Assembly (NCBI GenBank): GCA_902582405.1
Contig: CACHSA010000005.1
Span: forward strand, 35,144 to 99,143
Length of the DNA stretch: 64,000 bases
DNA from: an uncultured Bacteroidota bacterium
GTDB taxonomy: Bacteria; Bacteroidota; Bacteroidia; Flavobacteriales; Flavobacteriaceae
Direction of reading: 5' to 3'
This document shows positions 7,107-19,295 of this stretch, piece after piece. Made by a program: the position numbers and the translations under genes. The notes beneath the pieces were generated by a model. It was not told the DNA's origin. It did no database searches and saw only the letters and a list, made by a program, of their open reading frames with translations. Every line of letters begins with the position of its first letter. The stretch's first letter is position 1.

Positions 7107-8400
7107 AGCGATTAAAAATAAAATTAACGTAATAACTTTAGGATGTTCAAAAAACATTTACGATTCTGAAGTGCTAATTAGTCATCTTAAAAATGGTGGA
7201 AAAGATGTGTCTAGTGAGAAAGATGGTAACATTGTAGTAATAAATACTTGTGGCTTCATTAATAAAGCTAAAGAAGAATCTATAAATACAATTTTAAAAA
7301 ATGTAAGGAGAAAACAAATTGGTGAAATAGATAAAGTATTTGTAACAGGCTGTTTAAGCGAAAGGTATAAAGAAGACTTGATAAAGAATATTCCAGAGGT
7401 GGATCAATATTTTGGAACTAATGATTTACCTCAATTATTAGAAAGACTTAAGGTTGACTACAAATATAGTTTGCTTGGAGAAAAACAGAGAATTACACCC
7501 AGGCATTATAGCTACTTAAAAATTTCTGAAGGATGTGACAGACCTTGTTCTTTTTGTGCAATTCCTTTAATGCGAGGTAGTCATAAATCAAAAACTATAG
7601 AAGAGTTGATTTTTGAGGCTAAAAATTTAGCTCAAAATGGAGTTAAAGAAATAATTTTAATTGCTCAGGATTTAACTTATTATGGGATTGATATTTACAA
7701 AAGACGAGTGCTTGACGTTCTTTTGTCTAAATTATGTCAAGTGGATGGAATAGAATGGATTAGACTTCATTATGCATTCCCTACTGGTTTCCCCGAGGAA
7801 ATTTTAGATGTTATGTCTAAGGAGAAAAAAATTTGCAAATACCTTGATATGCCAATTCAACACATATCTAATCATATCCTGAAGTCAATGAAAAGAGGTG
7901 CTAGTAAAGAAAAAATTAATGATTTAATAAAAAAAATAAGAGACAAAGTACCAGGAATTGCATTGAGGACTACTGTTATGGTTGGATATCCTGGAGAAAA
8001 AGAAGAGGATTTTATTGAATTAAAAGATTGGCTTCAAGAAACTAGATTCGAGCGTTTAGGTTGTTTTACCTATTCTCATGAAGAAAATACAAGCGCTTTT
8101 GCTTTAATTGACAACGTGTCTGAGGCAGAAAAAGAAAAAAGAGCCGGAGAAATTATGTCTCAGCAGGCAGAGATATCTCTCAATATGAATAACAAAAAAA
8201 TTGATAAAATTTTTAAATGCATGGTAGACAGGGTTGAAGGCAAAAACTTTATTTGCAGAACTGAAATGGATTCTCCAGATGTTGATAATGAAATTCTAGT
8301 AGATGCATCAAAATTTTATCTAAGGCTGGGAGATTTTTGTAAAATTAAAATCATGAAAGTCAACGAGTTTGATTTATTTGGCGAACCAGTAAGTAGTTAA
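7096..8400 (+). CDS. rimO: Ribosomal protein S12 methylthiotransferase RimO
   Basis: Radical SAM enzyme that adds a methylthio group to an aspartate of ribosomal protein S12. 434 residues: N-terminal UPF0004 domain with its cysteines (TLGCSKN, NTCGFI, VTGCLSERY) for the auxiliary cluster, radical SAM domain with CDRPCSFCAIP, and a C-terminal TRAM domain (about 370-434). Start overlaps the hydrolase end by 11 bases. Confidence 0.96.
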   Translation: MRTKAIKNKINVITLGCSKNIYDSEVLISHLKNGGKDVSSEKDGNIVVINTCGFINKAKEESINTILKNVRRKQIGEIDKVFVTGCLSERYKEDLIKNIPEVDQYFGTNDLPQLLERLKVDYKYSLLGEKQRITPRHYSYLKISEGCDRPCSFCAIPLMRGSHKSKTIEELIFEAKNLAQNGVKEIILIAQDLTYYGIDIYKRRVLDVLLSKLCQVDGIEWIRLHYAFPTGFPEEILDVMSKEKKICKYLDMPIQHISNHILKSMKRGASKEKINDLIKKIRDKVPGIALRTTVMVGYPGEKEEDFIELKDWLQETRFERLGCFTYSHEENTSAFALIDNVSEAEKEKRAGEIMSQQAEISLNMNNKKIDKIFKCMVDRVEGKNFICRTEMDSPDVDNEILVDASKFYLRLGDFCKIKIMKVNEFDLFGEPVSS

Positions 8401-8419
8401 AAATTAATTTAATTAATAC

Positions 8420-8448
8420 TTTGTTAATTTACACTTAAATTAAATTTA
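8420..8448 (+). promoter_or_regulatory. Possible bshC promoter
   Basis: TTTG at 8420-8423 and TAAATTTA at 8441-8448 (last base differs from TAnnTTTG), 17-base spacer, 5 bases ahead of the bshC TTG start. Confidence 0.35.
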
Positions 8449-8453
8449 AATAA

Positions 8454-10046
8454 TTGAAAAAAAACATTGATTTAAATAAAACTAGAATTTATTCAGATTT
8501 TGTATTTGATTTTTTAAATGGAAATAAGGCCTTAAAAAAATTTTATAATTCAAGTTTTGATGTTAAAAACTTTAAAAAACAGTTAGAGATGAAGAAAAGT
8601 TTTTCTTCCTCGAAGAGAAATGTTTTGGTAAAGGAATTATTGTCTCAATACTCGGATATAAAGGACAAAAAAGTCTTAGAAAATATTAATCTTTTGTCAA
8701 AAGAGTCAACTTTTACAATAACTACTGGACACCAGCTTAGTATTTTAACTGGTCCGATATTTTTTATATACAAAATAATTAGTGTTATAAACATGTGCGT
8801 AAAACTGAAAAGAGAATATCCTAAAAATAATTTTATCCCTGTTTTTTGGTTAGCTTCTGAAGACCATGATTTTGAAGAAATATCCGAGGTTTATTTTAGA
8901 GATAAAAAAATAAATTATTTGACAAAACTTAATGGCTCCGTGGGTAGAATGAAGTTAGATGAATTTAGTGTCTTTTTAGATCAAATATTTAGTTTTTTTC
9001 CTACAAATCACCTAGCTAATAAAATTAAAAAAATCATAACATTTGCGTATAAAGATGAATTTACGTTTGCTAAAGCGACTAGAAATTTAGTTCATCAATT
9101 ATTTGGAGATAAAGGACTTATCATAATTGATCCAGATTCTCATAAACTTAAAAAAGTATTTGCTTCCTACATGGAAGACGAGTTGATAAATAATACGTGT
9201 CAAGAGTTTGTTAATAAAACGGTAAAGAGTATTAAAGAGGTTTACTCTGAAAAATACATTCCTCAAGTTAATCCAAGAGAAATTAATTTATTTCATTTAA
9301 ATGTTAATTCAAGACAAAGAATTATTAGAAAAGGATTAAAATACATTCTTTCTGATAAAAACGTTTCTCAACAAGAAATGTTAAATGAGCTTGATAAAAG
9401 ACCAGAAAATTTTTCTCCAAATGTTTTGATGCGGCCCTTATATCAAGAAGTTATTCTACCAAATCTTTGTTACATAGGAGGGCCAAGTGAAATGGCTTAT
9501 TGGCTACAGCTAAAAAGTTTTTTTGACTATCATGGCGTTGTATTTCCAATTATAAACCCTCGAGCATCTGTTTTACTTTTAACTCAAAAAACGAGGAGAA
9601 AAATCAATAAATATTTAATAAATGAGAATGAAATTTTTCTTAAAAAAAACGAATTTATCAATCTAAATATTAAAAAGCATAGTGAAATTGATATAAATTT
9701 AAATCACTTAAAAGATGCCTTAAAAAAACAATTTAAAGTTTTGGACGGTATAGTTAAAATAACTGACCCTTCATTTTTGGGAGCTGTAAACGCACAAATG
9801 AAAAAACAATTTAATGGAATTGATAAACTAGAAAAAAGATTATTGAAGGCTCAAAAAAGAAAAATGAGTTCCATTGAAAACGATTTAATATATATATTTA
9901 AAGAAATCAATCCTGACAATATTTTTCAAGAAAGAAAAATAAATTTTATTGATTTTTACCTTCTTTATGGTGATACTTTCTTTGAAAATTTATTTAGCAA
10001 CATTGATTTATTTGAAAAAAAGTTTTTGGTTCTCGATATAAAATAA
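8454..10046 (+). CDS. bshC: Putative cysteine ligase BshC, bacillithiol synthesis
   Basis: 530 residues, normal for BshC, the enzyme thought to add cysteine to GlcN-malate in the last step of bacillithiol synthesis. Recognised by TTGHQLSILTGPIFFIYK near residue 90, FWLASEDHDFEEI (about 140), the RPLYQEVILPNLCYIGG segment and GPSEMAYWLQLK, with a lysine-rich coiled coil near 450-500. The start is TTG at 8454; no ATG lies close enough to cover the conserved N-terminus. Separated from rimO by 53 bases. Confidence 0.92.
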   Translation: MKKNIDLNKTRIYSDFVFDFLNGNKALKKFYNSSFDVKNFKKQLEMKKSFSSSKRNVLVKELLSQYSDIKDKKVLENINLLSKESTFTITTGHQLSILTGPIFFIYKIISVINMCVKLKREYPKNNFIPVFWLASEDHDFEEISEVYFRDKKINYLTKLNGSVGRMKLDEFSVFLDQIFSFFPTNHLANKIKKIITFAYKDEFTFAKATRNLVHQLFGDKGLIIIDPDSHKLKKVFASYMEDELINNTCQEFVNKTVKSIKEVYSEKYIPQVNPREINLFHLNVNSRQRIIRKGLKYILSDKNVSQQEMLNELDKRPENFSPNVLMRPLYQEVILPNLCYIGGPSEMAYWLQLKSFFDYHGVVFPIINPRASVLLLTQKTRRKINKYLINENEIFLKKNEFINLNIKKHSEIDINLNHLKDALKKQFKVLDGIVKITDPSFLGAVNAQMKKQFNGIDKLEKRLLKAQKRKMSSIENDLIYIFKEINPDNIFQERKINFIDFYLLYGDTFFENLFSNIDLFEKKFLVLDIK

Positions 10047-10066
10047 TTTAATTACTTAATCTCTAT

Positions 10067-10093
10067 TTTGAAGAAAGATTAATTGTATTTTTG
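10067..10093 (+). promoter_or_regulatory. guaA promoter
   Basis: TATTTTTG at 10086-10093 matches TAnnTTTG exactly; TTTG at 10067-10070 is 15 bases upstream, shorter than usual. The box ends only 3 bases before the guaA ATG, so the transcript would be leaderless or nearly so. Confidence 0.45.
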
Positions 10094-10096
10094 AGA

Positions 10097-11623
10097 ATGG
10101 AATTCAAGGTGTTAATTATAGATTTCGGATCTCAATATACCCAATTAATTGCTAGAAGAGTTAGAGAGCTGAATATTTACTGTGAAATTTTTAGTTTTAA
10201 TAATCTCCCAAAAAATATATTAGAATATAGTGCTGTAATTTTATCGGGTTCCCCTTTTTCTGTGCATTCTAAAAATGCTCCTAAAATTGACATAACAAAA
10301 ATCAAGGGAAAAGTTCCTATTCTGGGAATATGCTATGGTGCACAATATTTAGCCGACTATTACGGAGGTCAGGTAGGAAAATCCTCCACTAGAGAATATG
10401 GAAGAGCGAAATTAAATATTCATGATACTAAAAATTTGTTATATGGGTTTAAAAACAACACTCAAGTTTGGATGAGTCATGCAGATACAATAATCAAATT
10501 ACCTACAAACACAAAAAATTTAGCTAGTACTGAGGACGTAAAAAATGCTGCTTTTAAATTCAAGTCTGAATCCACTTTCGCTATTCAATTTCATCCTGAG
10601 GTTTATCACACTACTTATGGTATTAAACTTTTAGAAAATTTCTTAGTTAAAATATCTAAAATAAAACAAACATGGACTCCCGACTCATTCGTTAAAATGA
10701 CAGTTCAAAAAATTAAAGACAAGATAAAAAAAGATAAAGTTATTTTGGGATTGTCAGGTGGGGTTGATTCTTCGGTTGCTGCTATCCTAATCAAAAATGC
10801 TATTGGAGATAATCTGATATGTATTTTTGTTAATAATGGTCTTTTAAGAAAAGGCGAGTTTGAAAGTGTTTTAAATCAGTATGAAAATATGGGGCTGAAT
10901 ATTATAGGCGTTGATAGGTCAAAACAATTTTTAGATAATTTAAAAGGTGTTACCGATCCAGAGGAAAAAAGAAAAGTTATTGGTAATACCTTCATTGATG
11001 TTTTTGACGAAGAAGCTAAAAAAATTAAGAATGCGAAATGGCTAGCCCAGGGAACCATATATCCAGATGTAATAGAATCAAAATCAATAAAAGGCCCCTC
11101 TGCCACAATAAAATCTCATCACAATGTTGGTGGTTTACCCGACTTTATGAAATTGAAAATCGTAGAGCCCCTTAGAATGCTTTTTAAAGATGAGGTGAGA
11201 AGAGTAGGTAAAACATTAAAAATAGATGATTCTGTCTTGGGTCGTCATCCTTTTCCTGGTCCAGGACTTGGAATCCGAATATTGGGAGACATAACTTCTG
11301 AAAAAGTAAGTTTGTTACAAGAGGTAGATTCGATTTTTATAAATAGTTTGAAAGAGGAGGGACTATATAATTCAATTTGGCAAGCTGGTGCAATTTTACT
11401 ACCAGTACAGAGTGTTGGTGTTATGGGTGATGAAAGAACATATGAAAGATGCATTGTTTTAAGAGCAGTAAGCTCTACTGACGGTATGACCGCCGATTGG
11501 ATTAATTTGCCTTATGAATTTCTTCAAAAAGTTTCAAACAAAATAATTAATAACGTTGTAGGGGTAAATAGGGTTGTTTATGATATTAGTTCTAAACCAC
11601 CATCTACAATAGAATGGGAGTAG
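10097..11623 (+). CDS. guaA: GMP synthase (glutamine-hydrolysing)
   Basis: Converts XMP to GMP with glutamine as nitrogen donor. Class I glutamine amidotransferase domain at the N-terminus ([15 protein letters not shown] with the catalytic Cys, and FHPEVYHT), then the ATP pyrophosphatase domain ([12 protein letters not shown]-loop) and the C-terminal dimerisation domain ([15 protein letters not shown]). I choose ATG at 10097; a TTG at 10091 is in frame but lies inside the -7 box. The next gene begins 1 base after the stop. Confidence 0.97.
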   Translation: MEFKVLIIDFGSQYTQLIARRVRELNIYCEIFSFNNLPKNILEYSAVILSGSPFSVHSKNAPKIDITKIKGKVPILGICYGAQYLADYYGGQVGKSSTREYGRAKLNIHDTKNLLYGFKNNTQVWMSHADTIIKLPTNTKNLASTEDVKNAAFKFKSESTFAIQFHPEVYHTTYGIKLLENFLVKISKIKQTWTPDSFVKMTVQKIKDKIKKDKVILGLSGGVDSSVAAILIKNAIGDNLICIFVNNGLLRKGEFESVLNQYENMGLNIIGVDRSKQFLDNLKGVTDPEEKRKVIGNTFIDVFDEEAKKIKNAKWLAQGTIYPDVIESKSIKGPSATIKSHHNVGGLPDFMKLKIVEPLRMLFKDEVRRVGKTLKIDDSVLGRHPFPGPGLGIRILGDITSEKVSLLQEVDSIFINSLKEEGLYNSIWQAGAILLPVQSVGVMGDERTYERCIVLRAVSSTDGMTADWINLPYEFLQKVSNKIINNVVGVNRVVYDISSKPPSTIEWE

Positions 11624-11624
11624 T

Positions 11625-13352
11625 ATGAAACTGAGATTATTTTTTTTCTTTTTTTTGATATTAGGGTTTCTTTCATTTTCTCAAATCACTCCGGATAGAT
11701 TTATTGTTCATAAAGTAAAGAAAAAAGAGACTTTATATTCTTTATCCAAAATTTATAATATTTCAATTGAAACTATCAAAGAGTATAACCCTTTAATTGA
11801 TAAGATTGGTCTAAAAAGAAAAATGAAATTGCAAATACCATTTTTTAAAAATAAGCCAACTATAGAGGATGAGCCATTGTTGGTTAATTATAAAAGTCAT
11901 GTTGTAAAACCAAAGGAAACCAAGTGGAGAATAGCCTATGAATATGGACTTAAAATTAGTGAATTAGAAAAAATTAATCCTGAAATAGTTACTGGACTAA
12001 AAATAGGGCAACAAATATTGTTACCTTCAGGAAAAGACACTGTTATTAATAATTTTCAAAATGAATTGAATTATTACCAAGTTAAGTCAAATGAAAATTT
12101 ATTATCAATAAGTAAAAAGATTGGAATTTCAACTGACAGTTTAATTGCATACAATCCCATTTTCAATAACTCTCAACCCGAAGAAGAAACGATATTAAAA
12201 ATACCCAGTCAATTTAATGGTAATTTTGATGTAAAAGATGGTTTATTATATGAGAGAATTTCCCTTAAGGATTCTTTTTTTTCAAATAACTATTTACAAT
12301 TAGTATGCTTTTTACCTTTTAAAATGAGGGAAATAGAATTTGATTCCATTGAAAAAACCAACACTAAGCTTTCTAGAAGAAATTTACATACAATTTCATC
12401 AGACTTCTATTTTGGAATGGAAATGGCAAAGGAATATTGCGACTCACTTGGAATAAAAACAAAAATTAAAGTAATTGACACTCAAAATGATTTAAGTGTA
12501 ATTAATGAAAAGATATCTTTAGTGAATTGGAATGGAATTAACGCAATCATTGGGCCCTTGATTCCCAAGAATTTTAATTTTATTTCAAAAAATAGTCAAA
12601 TATCTGGAATACCGATTATTTCTCCATTATCGACAAAAGAAATCGGAGGAGGTGTAAACGTATTTCAATCTGTGGGTCGACTTAAAAGGTTAAGAAAAGT
12701 AATGATAAGCTACATTAAAAATGAAATTGATTCAACCCAAAATGTACTTATTATTACGGATAGTATAAATTTCAAAGTCGCTGATGAATTTAAAAAATTA
12801 TTTTCAAAAGCTCATTTTGTGGAATCAGAAAAGGGTGGATTTGTAATACCGGAATTAATAGATTCTCTTCTTGTTGATTCGCTAAAAAATCAAGTCATTT
12901 TTGAATCACAAAACTTAGGTTTGGCAGCAAACGTAACTTCACTATTGAATTCACAGGTTGGTAAAGAAAGAGAAGTTCAACTCTTTTCAAGCCTAAGGAC
13001 ATCAATTTATGATAATGTGAATATTTCGAGAAAGCACTTAGGAAATATAAAGTTCACTTATTTAAATGATAATTTTCCAAGGGAAACTACAGAGAGACAG
13101 GAATTTAAAAATAAATTTTTAAAAAAATACGGAAATTACCCCTCAAAAGAAAGTTATCGTGCTTTTGATGTTGTCTTGGATGTTATATTAAGACTAGCGT
13201 ATCAAAATAAAATCCACAGTGATAAAGTAGAAGAAACAAATTATGTTGAAAATAAATTCAAATATTTACCTGATAAAGGGGGCGGTTTTTCTAATTATGG
13301 ATTTTATATTCTTCAAAACAAAGACTACGACATAATTGAAATCAAGAAATAA
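11625..13352 (+). CDS. LysM-repeat protein with periplasmic-binding-like domain
   Basis: 575-residue exported protein. Signal peptide at 1-20 (hydrophobic run then SFSQ). Three LysM repeats follow, at about 27-73 (VHKVKKKETLYSLSKIYNIS), 87-133 (HVVKPKETKWRIAYEYGL) and 150-195 (YQVKSNENLLSISKKIGI). From about 215 onward the sequence resembles a type-1 periplasmic binding fold (YFGMEMAKEYCDSLG, AIIGPLIPKNF, IPIISPLS, YRAFDVVLDVILRLA). This suggests a peptidoglycan-anchored sensor or scaffold, not a transporter component, because no ABC transporter genes are nearby. Its place between guaA and pyrG is familiar from other Flavobacteriia. Function unproven. Confidence 0.85.
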   Translation: MKLRLFFFFFLILGFLSFSQITPDRFIVHKVKKKETLYSLSKIYNISIETIKEYNPLIDKIGLKRKMKLQIPFFKNKPTIEDEPLLVNYKSHVVKPKETKWRIAYEYGLKISELEKINPEIVTGLKIGQQILLPSGKDTVINNFQNELNYYQVKSNENLLSISKKIGISTDSLIAYNPIFNNSQPEEETILKIPSQFNGNFDVKDGLLYERISLKDSFFSNNYLQLVCFLPFKMREIEFDSIEKTNTKLSRRNLHTISSDFYFGMEMAKEYCDSLGIKTKIKVIDTQNDLSVINEKISLVNWNGINAIIGPLIPKNFNFISKNSQISGIPIISPLSTKEIGGGVNVFQSVGRLKRLRKVMISYIKNEIDSTQNVLIITDSINFKVADEFKKLFSKAHFVESEKGGFVIPELIDSLLVDSLKNQVIFESQNLGLAANVTSLLNSQVGKEREVQLFSSLRTSIYDNVNISRKHLGNIKFTYLNDNFPRETTERQEFKNKFLKKYGNYPSKESYRAFDVVLDVILRLAYQNKIHSDKVEETNYVENKFKYLPDKGGGFSNYGFYILQNKDYDIIEIKK

Positions 13353-15044
<1,692 letters not shown>

Positions 15045-15045
15045 T

Positions 15046-16860
15046 ATGGAAGAAAAAAAATTAGATCCATATCAACTAATTGGATTTGTTTTAATTGCCT
15101 TGATTATGACTTGGATGCTTATGCGTCAACAAGAACAAAATTTAAATAATCAGGCTAAGGTTAAATCAGAAAGTGAAAGTATTAGAGAATCTGAAAATAA
15201 GTTACTTAGACAAAACTCTAAACAATCCAACAAAGAATCTGTTGGTCCTGAAAATTTAAACTATTCAAGTTTAAAAGAGGAAGAGTTTTATCAATTAGAA
15301 AACAATTTCATTAAAATAGTAATTTCTAGCAAGGGAGGGCAGATTACTAAAGCTAATCTTAAAAAGTTTGACAATTACCTAAAAGAACCTCTTAATTTGG
15401 TAGACAACAATCAAACCACAGATTTAGTTTTTAGACTAATTGACGGAAGACAAATCAATACATCTAAATTGAACTTTCAAATAAATAAAAACAAATCTAA
15501 AAAAGGTAGACTTTCAATTCAAGCCTTTTTTGCCGAAGATACATGGATAGAATTTCAATACTCTTTGTTACCTGACTCTTACTTGTTAAATTACAGTATA
15601 ACTTCATCAAACTTACAAGGTATAATGGATGTTTCTGAGCAAAATAGACTCGAATGGAGTTTGAAATCATTTAGAAACTCTAAAAGTGTGGAATATGAAA
15701 ATAGATATACTGAACTTACTTACGGATACGAAAATGATAAAGTAAATGAGCTTAGTATTTCAGGAATTGATGAGGAAAAAGTTGATGAAATACAATGGAT
15801 AAGTTATAAACAACATTTTTTTAATTCCATTTTAATTCCTGAAGAAAAAATAAATAATGTAGTCCTGAAATCTGAAAATCTAGTTCAGTCGGAGGATAAA
15901 AAAGAAAAATATACAAAGTTTTATAGTTCTGTCATTCCACTTAATGGTAGCGGAGATTTTAATTTTAAATTTAAATGGTATTTTGGCCCCTCACAGTACT
16001 CTACACTTTCAAACTACAATATTGGAATTGAGAAAAGTGTAAACTATGGTTGGGGTATTTTTGGATGGATTAATAAATATATATTTATCCCTCTATTTAA
16101 CTTTATTAGCTCTTTTATGCCATTTGGTATTTCAATAATCATTATGACTATTATAGTAAGACTAGCAATGTCACCTGTAACATATAGGTCTTATGTTTCT
16201 CAAGTCAAGATGAAAATATTAAGACCCGAAATAGAGGAGATAAATAAAAAGTTTTCCAAAGATGCTGTTAAAAGGCAACAAGAAACAATGTCCCTTTATT
16301 CAAGAGCTGGTGCAAATCCAATGTCAGGTTGTTTGCCAGCTTTAGTTCAGCTACCAGTATTTTATGCATTATTTAGTTTTTTCCCGGTTGCATTCGCGTT
16401 AAGGCAAAAAAGCTTCTTATGGGCTGACGACCTATCATCGTATGATTCTATTTTAGAATTACCGTTCAATATACCTTTTTACGGAGATCATATTAGTTTG
16501 TTTCCGATTTTAGCTTCTATTGCAATTTTTATTTATACGATGATGACAATGGGGCAACAACAACCACCACCACAGCCAGGAATGCCAAACATGAAGTTCA
16601 TTATGTATTTAATGCCTTTGATGATGCTTTTTTTCTTTAACAATTACTCAAGCGGACTTAGTTTGTATTATTTTGTATCTAATTTGTTAACTATTCTTTT
16701 GATGGTTGTTATAAAAAATTTTGTTGTTAATGAGAGTAAGATTTTGCTTCAAATCGAAGAAAATAAAAAGAAACCAAGAAGAGTATCAGGATTTAGTGCT
16801 AGACTTCAAAAAGCAATGGAGCAGGCTGAAAAGCAAAAACGTTTAAATAGCAAAAGATAA
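15046..16860 (+). CDS. yidC: Membrane protein insertase YidC
   Basis: 604 residues, Gram-negative-type YidC. N-terminal membrane segment at about 10-25, a charged linker, a periplasmic beta-rich domain (about 75-310), then the conserved insertase core with transmembrane segments from about 350 (FIPLFNFISSFMPFGISIII) including SGCLPALVQLPVFYALFSF, and a basic C-terminal tail (KKPRRVSGF, QKRLNSKR) that contacts ribosomes. There is a proline/glutamine-rich loop (QQQPPPQPGMPN) before the last segments. Lies 1 base after pyrG and 12 bases before mnmA. Confidence 0.96.
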   Translation: MEEKKLDPYQLIGFVLIALIMTWMLMRQQEQNLNNQAKVKSESESIRESENKLLRQNSKQSNKESVGPENLNYSSLKEEEFYQLENNFIKIVISSKGGQITKANLKKFDNYLKEPLNLVDNNQTTDLVFRLIDGRQINTSKLNFQINKNKSKKGRLSIQAFFAEDTWIEFQYSLLPDSYLLNYSITSSNLQGIMDVSEQNRLEWSLKSFRNSKSVEYENRYTELTYGYENDKVNELSISGIDEEKVDEIQWISYKQHFFNSILIPEEKINNVVLKSENLVQSEDKKEKYTKFYSSVIPLNGSGDFNFKFKWYFGPSQYSTLSNYNIGIEKSVNYGWGIFGWINKYIFIPLFNFISSFMPFGISIIIMTIIVRLAMSPVTYRSYVSQVKMKILRPEIEEINKKFSKDAVKRQQETMSLYSRAGANPMSGCLPALVQLPVFYALFSFFPVAFALRQKSFLWADDLSSYDSILELPFNIPFYGDHISLFPILASIAIFIYTMMTMGQQQPPPQPGMPNMKFIMYLMPLMMLFFFNNYSSGLSLYYFVSNLLTILLMVVIKNFVVNESKILLQIEENKKKPRRVSGFSARLQKAMEQAEKQKRLNSKR

Positions 16861-16872
16861 GCTTATATTAAA

Positions 16873-18060
16873 ATGAGCAAAAAAGTTATTGTAGCTCTTT
16901 CCGGCGGAGTTGATTCAAGTGTTGCAGCTCTAATATTAAAACAACAGGGGTATCATGTTATTGGAATTTTTATGAAAAATTGGCATGATGAATCTGTCAC
17001 CATTTCAAACGAATGTCCATGGCTAGAAGACAGTAACGATGCTTTGATTATAAGTGAAAAATTAGGAATCCCATTTCAAGTTATTGACTTAAGTAAAGAG
17101 TACAAAAAAAGAATTGTCGATTATATGTTTCAAGAATATAAGGATGGTAGAACACCTAACCCTGATATTCTGTGTAATAAAGAAATCAAGTTTGATATAT
17201 TCCTTTCAAAAGCTGAATCGCTTGGAGTGGACTACATTGCAACTGGCCACTATTGTAGAAAAAAAGAATCAAAAAAAGGGAATAAAATAATTTATAAATT
17301 ATTAGAGGGAAAAGATAAGACCAAGGACCAGTCCTATTTTTTATGTCAGTTGAATCAAATTCAATTATCAAAGGTTTTGTTCCCTATTGGGGATTTAAAA
17401 AAAACAGATGTTAGGAAAATAGCAAATGAAAACAGCCTTATAACTGCAAATAAAAAAGACTCTCAAGGTTTATGTTTTGTTGGTAAAATAAAATTACCTG
17501 AATTTCTTCAGCAAAAATTAAAAATTAAAAAAGGTAAAATTATCAAAGTAGCACCGGAAAAAAAGTTTTTCAAGAAAGTTCTGAAGAATAATAAAGTTGA
17601 AAATTCCCTGAAAAGTTTTGTTGAAAAGTATAAATATTCTGAATCAGATGGTGAAATGATTGGGTATCATAATGGAGCTCATTTCTTTACTATTGGTCAA
17701 AGAAAAGGATTACAAATTGGAGGATTTAAAAACCCTTTATTTGTTATTGAAATAGACATAAAAAAAAATATTATTTATGTAGGTGAAGGAAAAAATCATC
17801 CAGGATTGTATAGACAAGGTCTTCTGATTAAACACAATGACATTCATTGGGTAAGGCCTGATTTAAAAATTGATTTGAACTCGTCTGAAAAAATATTAGC
17901 CCGAATAAGATATAGACAGCCTTTGCAAAAAGCAGAAATTTTTAGGGTTCAAGAAGGGATTTTGTTGATTTTTAATAAAAAACAAATGGCTATATCAAGT
18001 GGTCAATTTGCTGCTTGGTACAAAGGAAAAGAATTGATTGGTTCAGGCGTTATTCACTGA
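16873..18060 (+). CDS. mnmA: tRNA-specific 2-thiouridylase MnmA
   Basis: Thiolates U34 of Glu, Gln and Lys tRNAs. 395 residues. PP-loop [15 protein letters not shown] at the N-terminus; catalytic cysteines in NPDILCNKEIKF and SQGLCFVGK; FTIGQRKGLQIGG and the C-terminal beta-barrel (RIRYRQPLQKAEI, SSGQFAAWYKG) are present. The last 18 bases overlap the convergent end of lysA, so the two messages are complementary at their 3' ends. Confidence 0.97.
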   Translation: MSKKVIVALSGGVDSSVAALILKQQGYHVIGIFMKNWHDESVTISNECPWLEDSNDALIISEKLGIPFQVIDLSKEYKKRIVDYMFQEYKDGRTPNPDILCNKEIKFDIFLSKAESLGVDYIATGHYCRKKESKKGNKIIYKLLEGKDKTKDQSYFLCQLNQIQLSKVLFPIGDLKKTDVRKIANENSLITANKKDSQGLCFVGKIKLPEFLQQKLKIKKGKIIKVAPEKKFFKKVLKNNKVENSLKSFVEKYKYSESDGEMIGYHNGAHFFTIGQRKGLQIGGFKNPLFVIEIDIKKNIIYVGEGKNHPGLYRQGLLIKHNDIHWVRPDLKIDLNSSEKILARIRYRQPLQKAEIFRVQEGILLIFNKKQMAISSGQFAAWYKGKELIGSGVIH

Positions 18061-19278
18061 TTTTGCCAATAAATCTTTTTTCAACAATACTTGATTACGA
18101 ATTAAATCATCAAACTTTTCTTCTCTTCTGATTAGGTGGGCCTCACCCCCTATCCAAAAAATCTCTTTTGGTCTATATCTAGAATTATAGTTGCTAGACA
18201 TAGAAAAACAATATGCTCCAGCATTTTTGAAAACAAGATAATCTCCTTCTTTAATTTCGCTTATTTTACGATTGCTTCCAAATGTGTCAGTTTCACATAT
18301 ATATCCAACCACAGAATAAAACCTTTTTTCTCCAGAAGGATTAGAGAGGTTCTCAATTTCATGATAGGATCCATAAAACATTGGTCTAATAAGATGATTA
18401 AAGCCACTTTCTATTTGTGCAAAAACCGTAGAAGTAGTCTGTTTTACAGAATTGACTTTACTCACAAAATACCCTGCCTCACTTACTAAAAACTTCCCAG
18501 GCTCAAAAACTAGAGTTAATTCATTACCATAATCTCTACAAAACTCATTAAATCTAACACTTAATTTTTCTCCGAGTTCATCAATGTTGGTTTCGATATC
18601 TCCTTTTTTGTATGGGACCTTGAATCCGGAACCAAAATCTATAAACGATAATTTTTTAAATTTTTTAGCAGTACTAAATAGAATTTCAGATGCATGTAAG
18701 AAAACTTCTATATCTAAAATATCGCTTCCTGTGTGCATATGAATGCCATTTATATTCATTTTAGTATTTTCAACAATTCTAAGTAAATGAGGTATTTGGT
18801 GTATTGATATTCCAAACTTCGAATCAATATGGCCTACTGAAATGTTATTATTACCTCCTGCCATAACATGAGGATTTATTCTTATACAAACTGGGACGGA
18901 GGGGTGTTTATTACCAAATTGTTCCAACATTGAAAGGTTGTCTATATTTATTTGAGCTCCATATGAAACAACTTTTTCTATCTCATCTATGGAAACACCG
19001 TTTGGTGTGTAAATGATATTTTTAGGGTTAAAGCCTGCTTTAAGTCCAAGCTCCACCTCTTGCAAAGATACTGTATCAAGACCTGCTCCAAGATTATTCA
19101 GGTATTTTAAAATATTTACATTGCTAAGCGCTTTTGCTGCATAATTAATACTCAAATTTTTAACGTTTTTAAAAGCTAACTCAAGTTTTTTATATTGATT
19201 TTGTATTTTCTCAGAGTCATAAATATATATAGGACCTCCAAATTTTTTCGCAATATCTAATAATTGATTATTCTTCAT
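18043..19278 (-). CDS. lysA: Diaminopimelate decarboxylase
   Basis: PLP enzyme that converts meso-diaminopimelate to lysine. 411 residues. The Schiff-base lysine is in INYAAKALSNVNIL (about residue 48); the HMHTGSDI motif, FGSGFKVPY (phosphate-binding glycines) and VFEPGKFLVS are visible; the second-barrel cysteine motif reads YICETDTFG. It starts at the ATG at 19278, transcribed divergently from sucC with its own promoter at 19296-19328, and converges on mnmA with an 18-base overlap. dapB and dapD of the same pathway are elsewhere in the window. Confidence 0.95.
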   Translation of the reverse strand: MKNNQLLDIAKKFGGPIYIYDSEKIQNQYKKLELAFKNVKNLSINYAAKALSNVNILKYLNNLGAGLDTVSLQEVELGLKAGFNPKNIIYTPNGVSIDEIEKVVSYGAQINIDNLSMLEQFGNKHPSVPVCIRINPHVMAGGNNNISVGHIDSKFGISIHQIPHLLRIVENTKMNINGIHMHTGSDILDIEVFLHASEILFSTAKKFKKLSFIDFGSGFKVPYKKGDIETNIDELGEKLSVRFNEFCRDYGNELTLVFEPGKFLVSEAGYFVSKVNSVKQTTSTVFAQIESGFNHLIRPMFYGSYHEIENLSNPSGEKRFYSVVGYICETDTFGSNRKISEIKEGDYLVFKNAGAYCFSMSSNYNSRYRPKEIFWIGGEAHLIRREEKFDDLIRNQVLLKKDLLAKSVNNA

Positions 19279-19295
19279 TTTGCTATTTTAAAATG

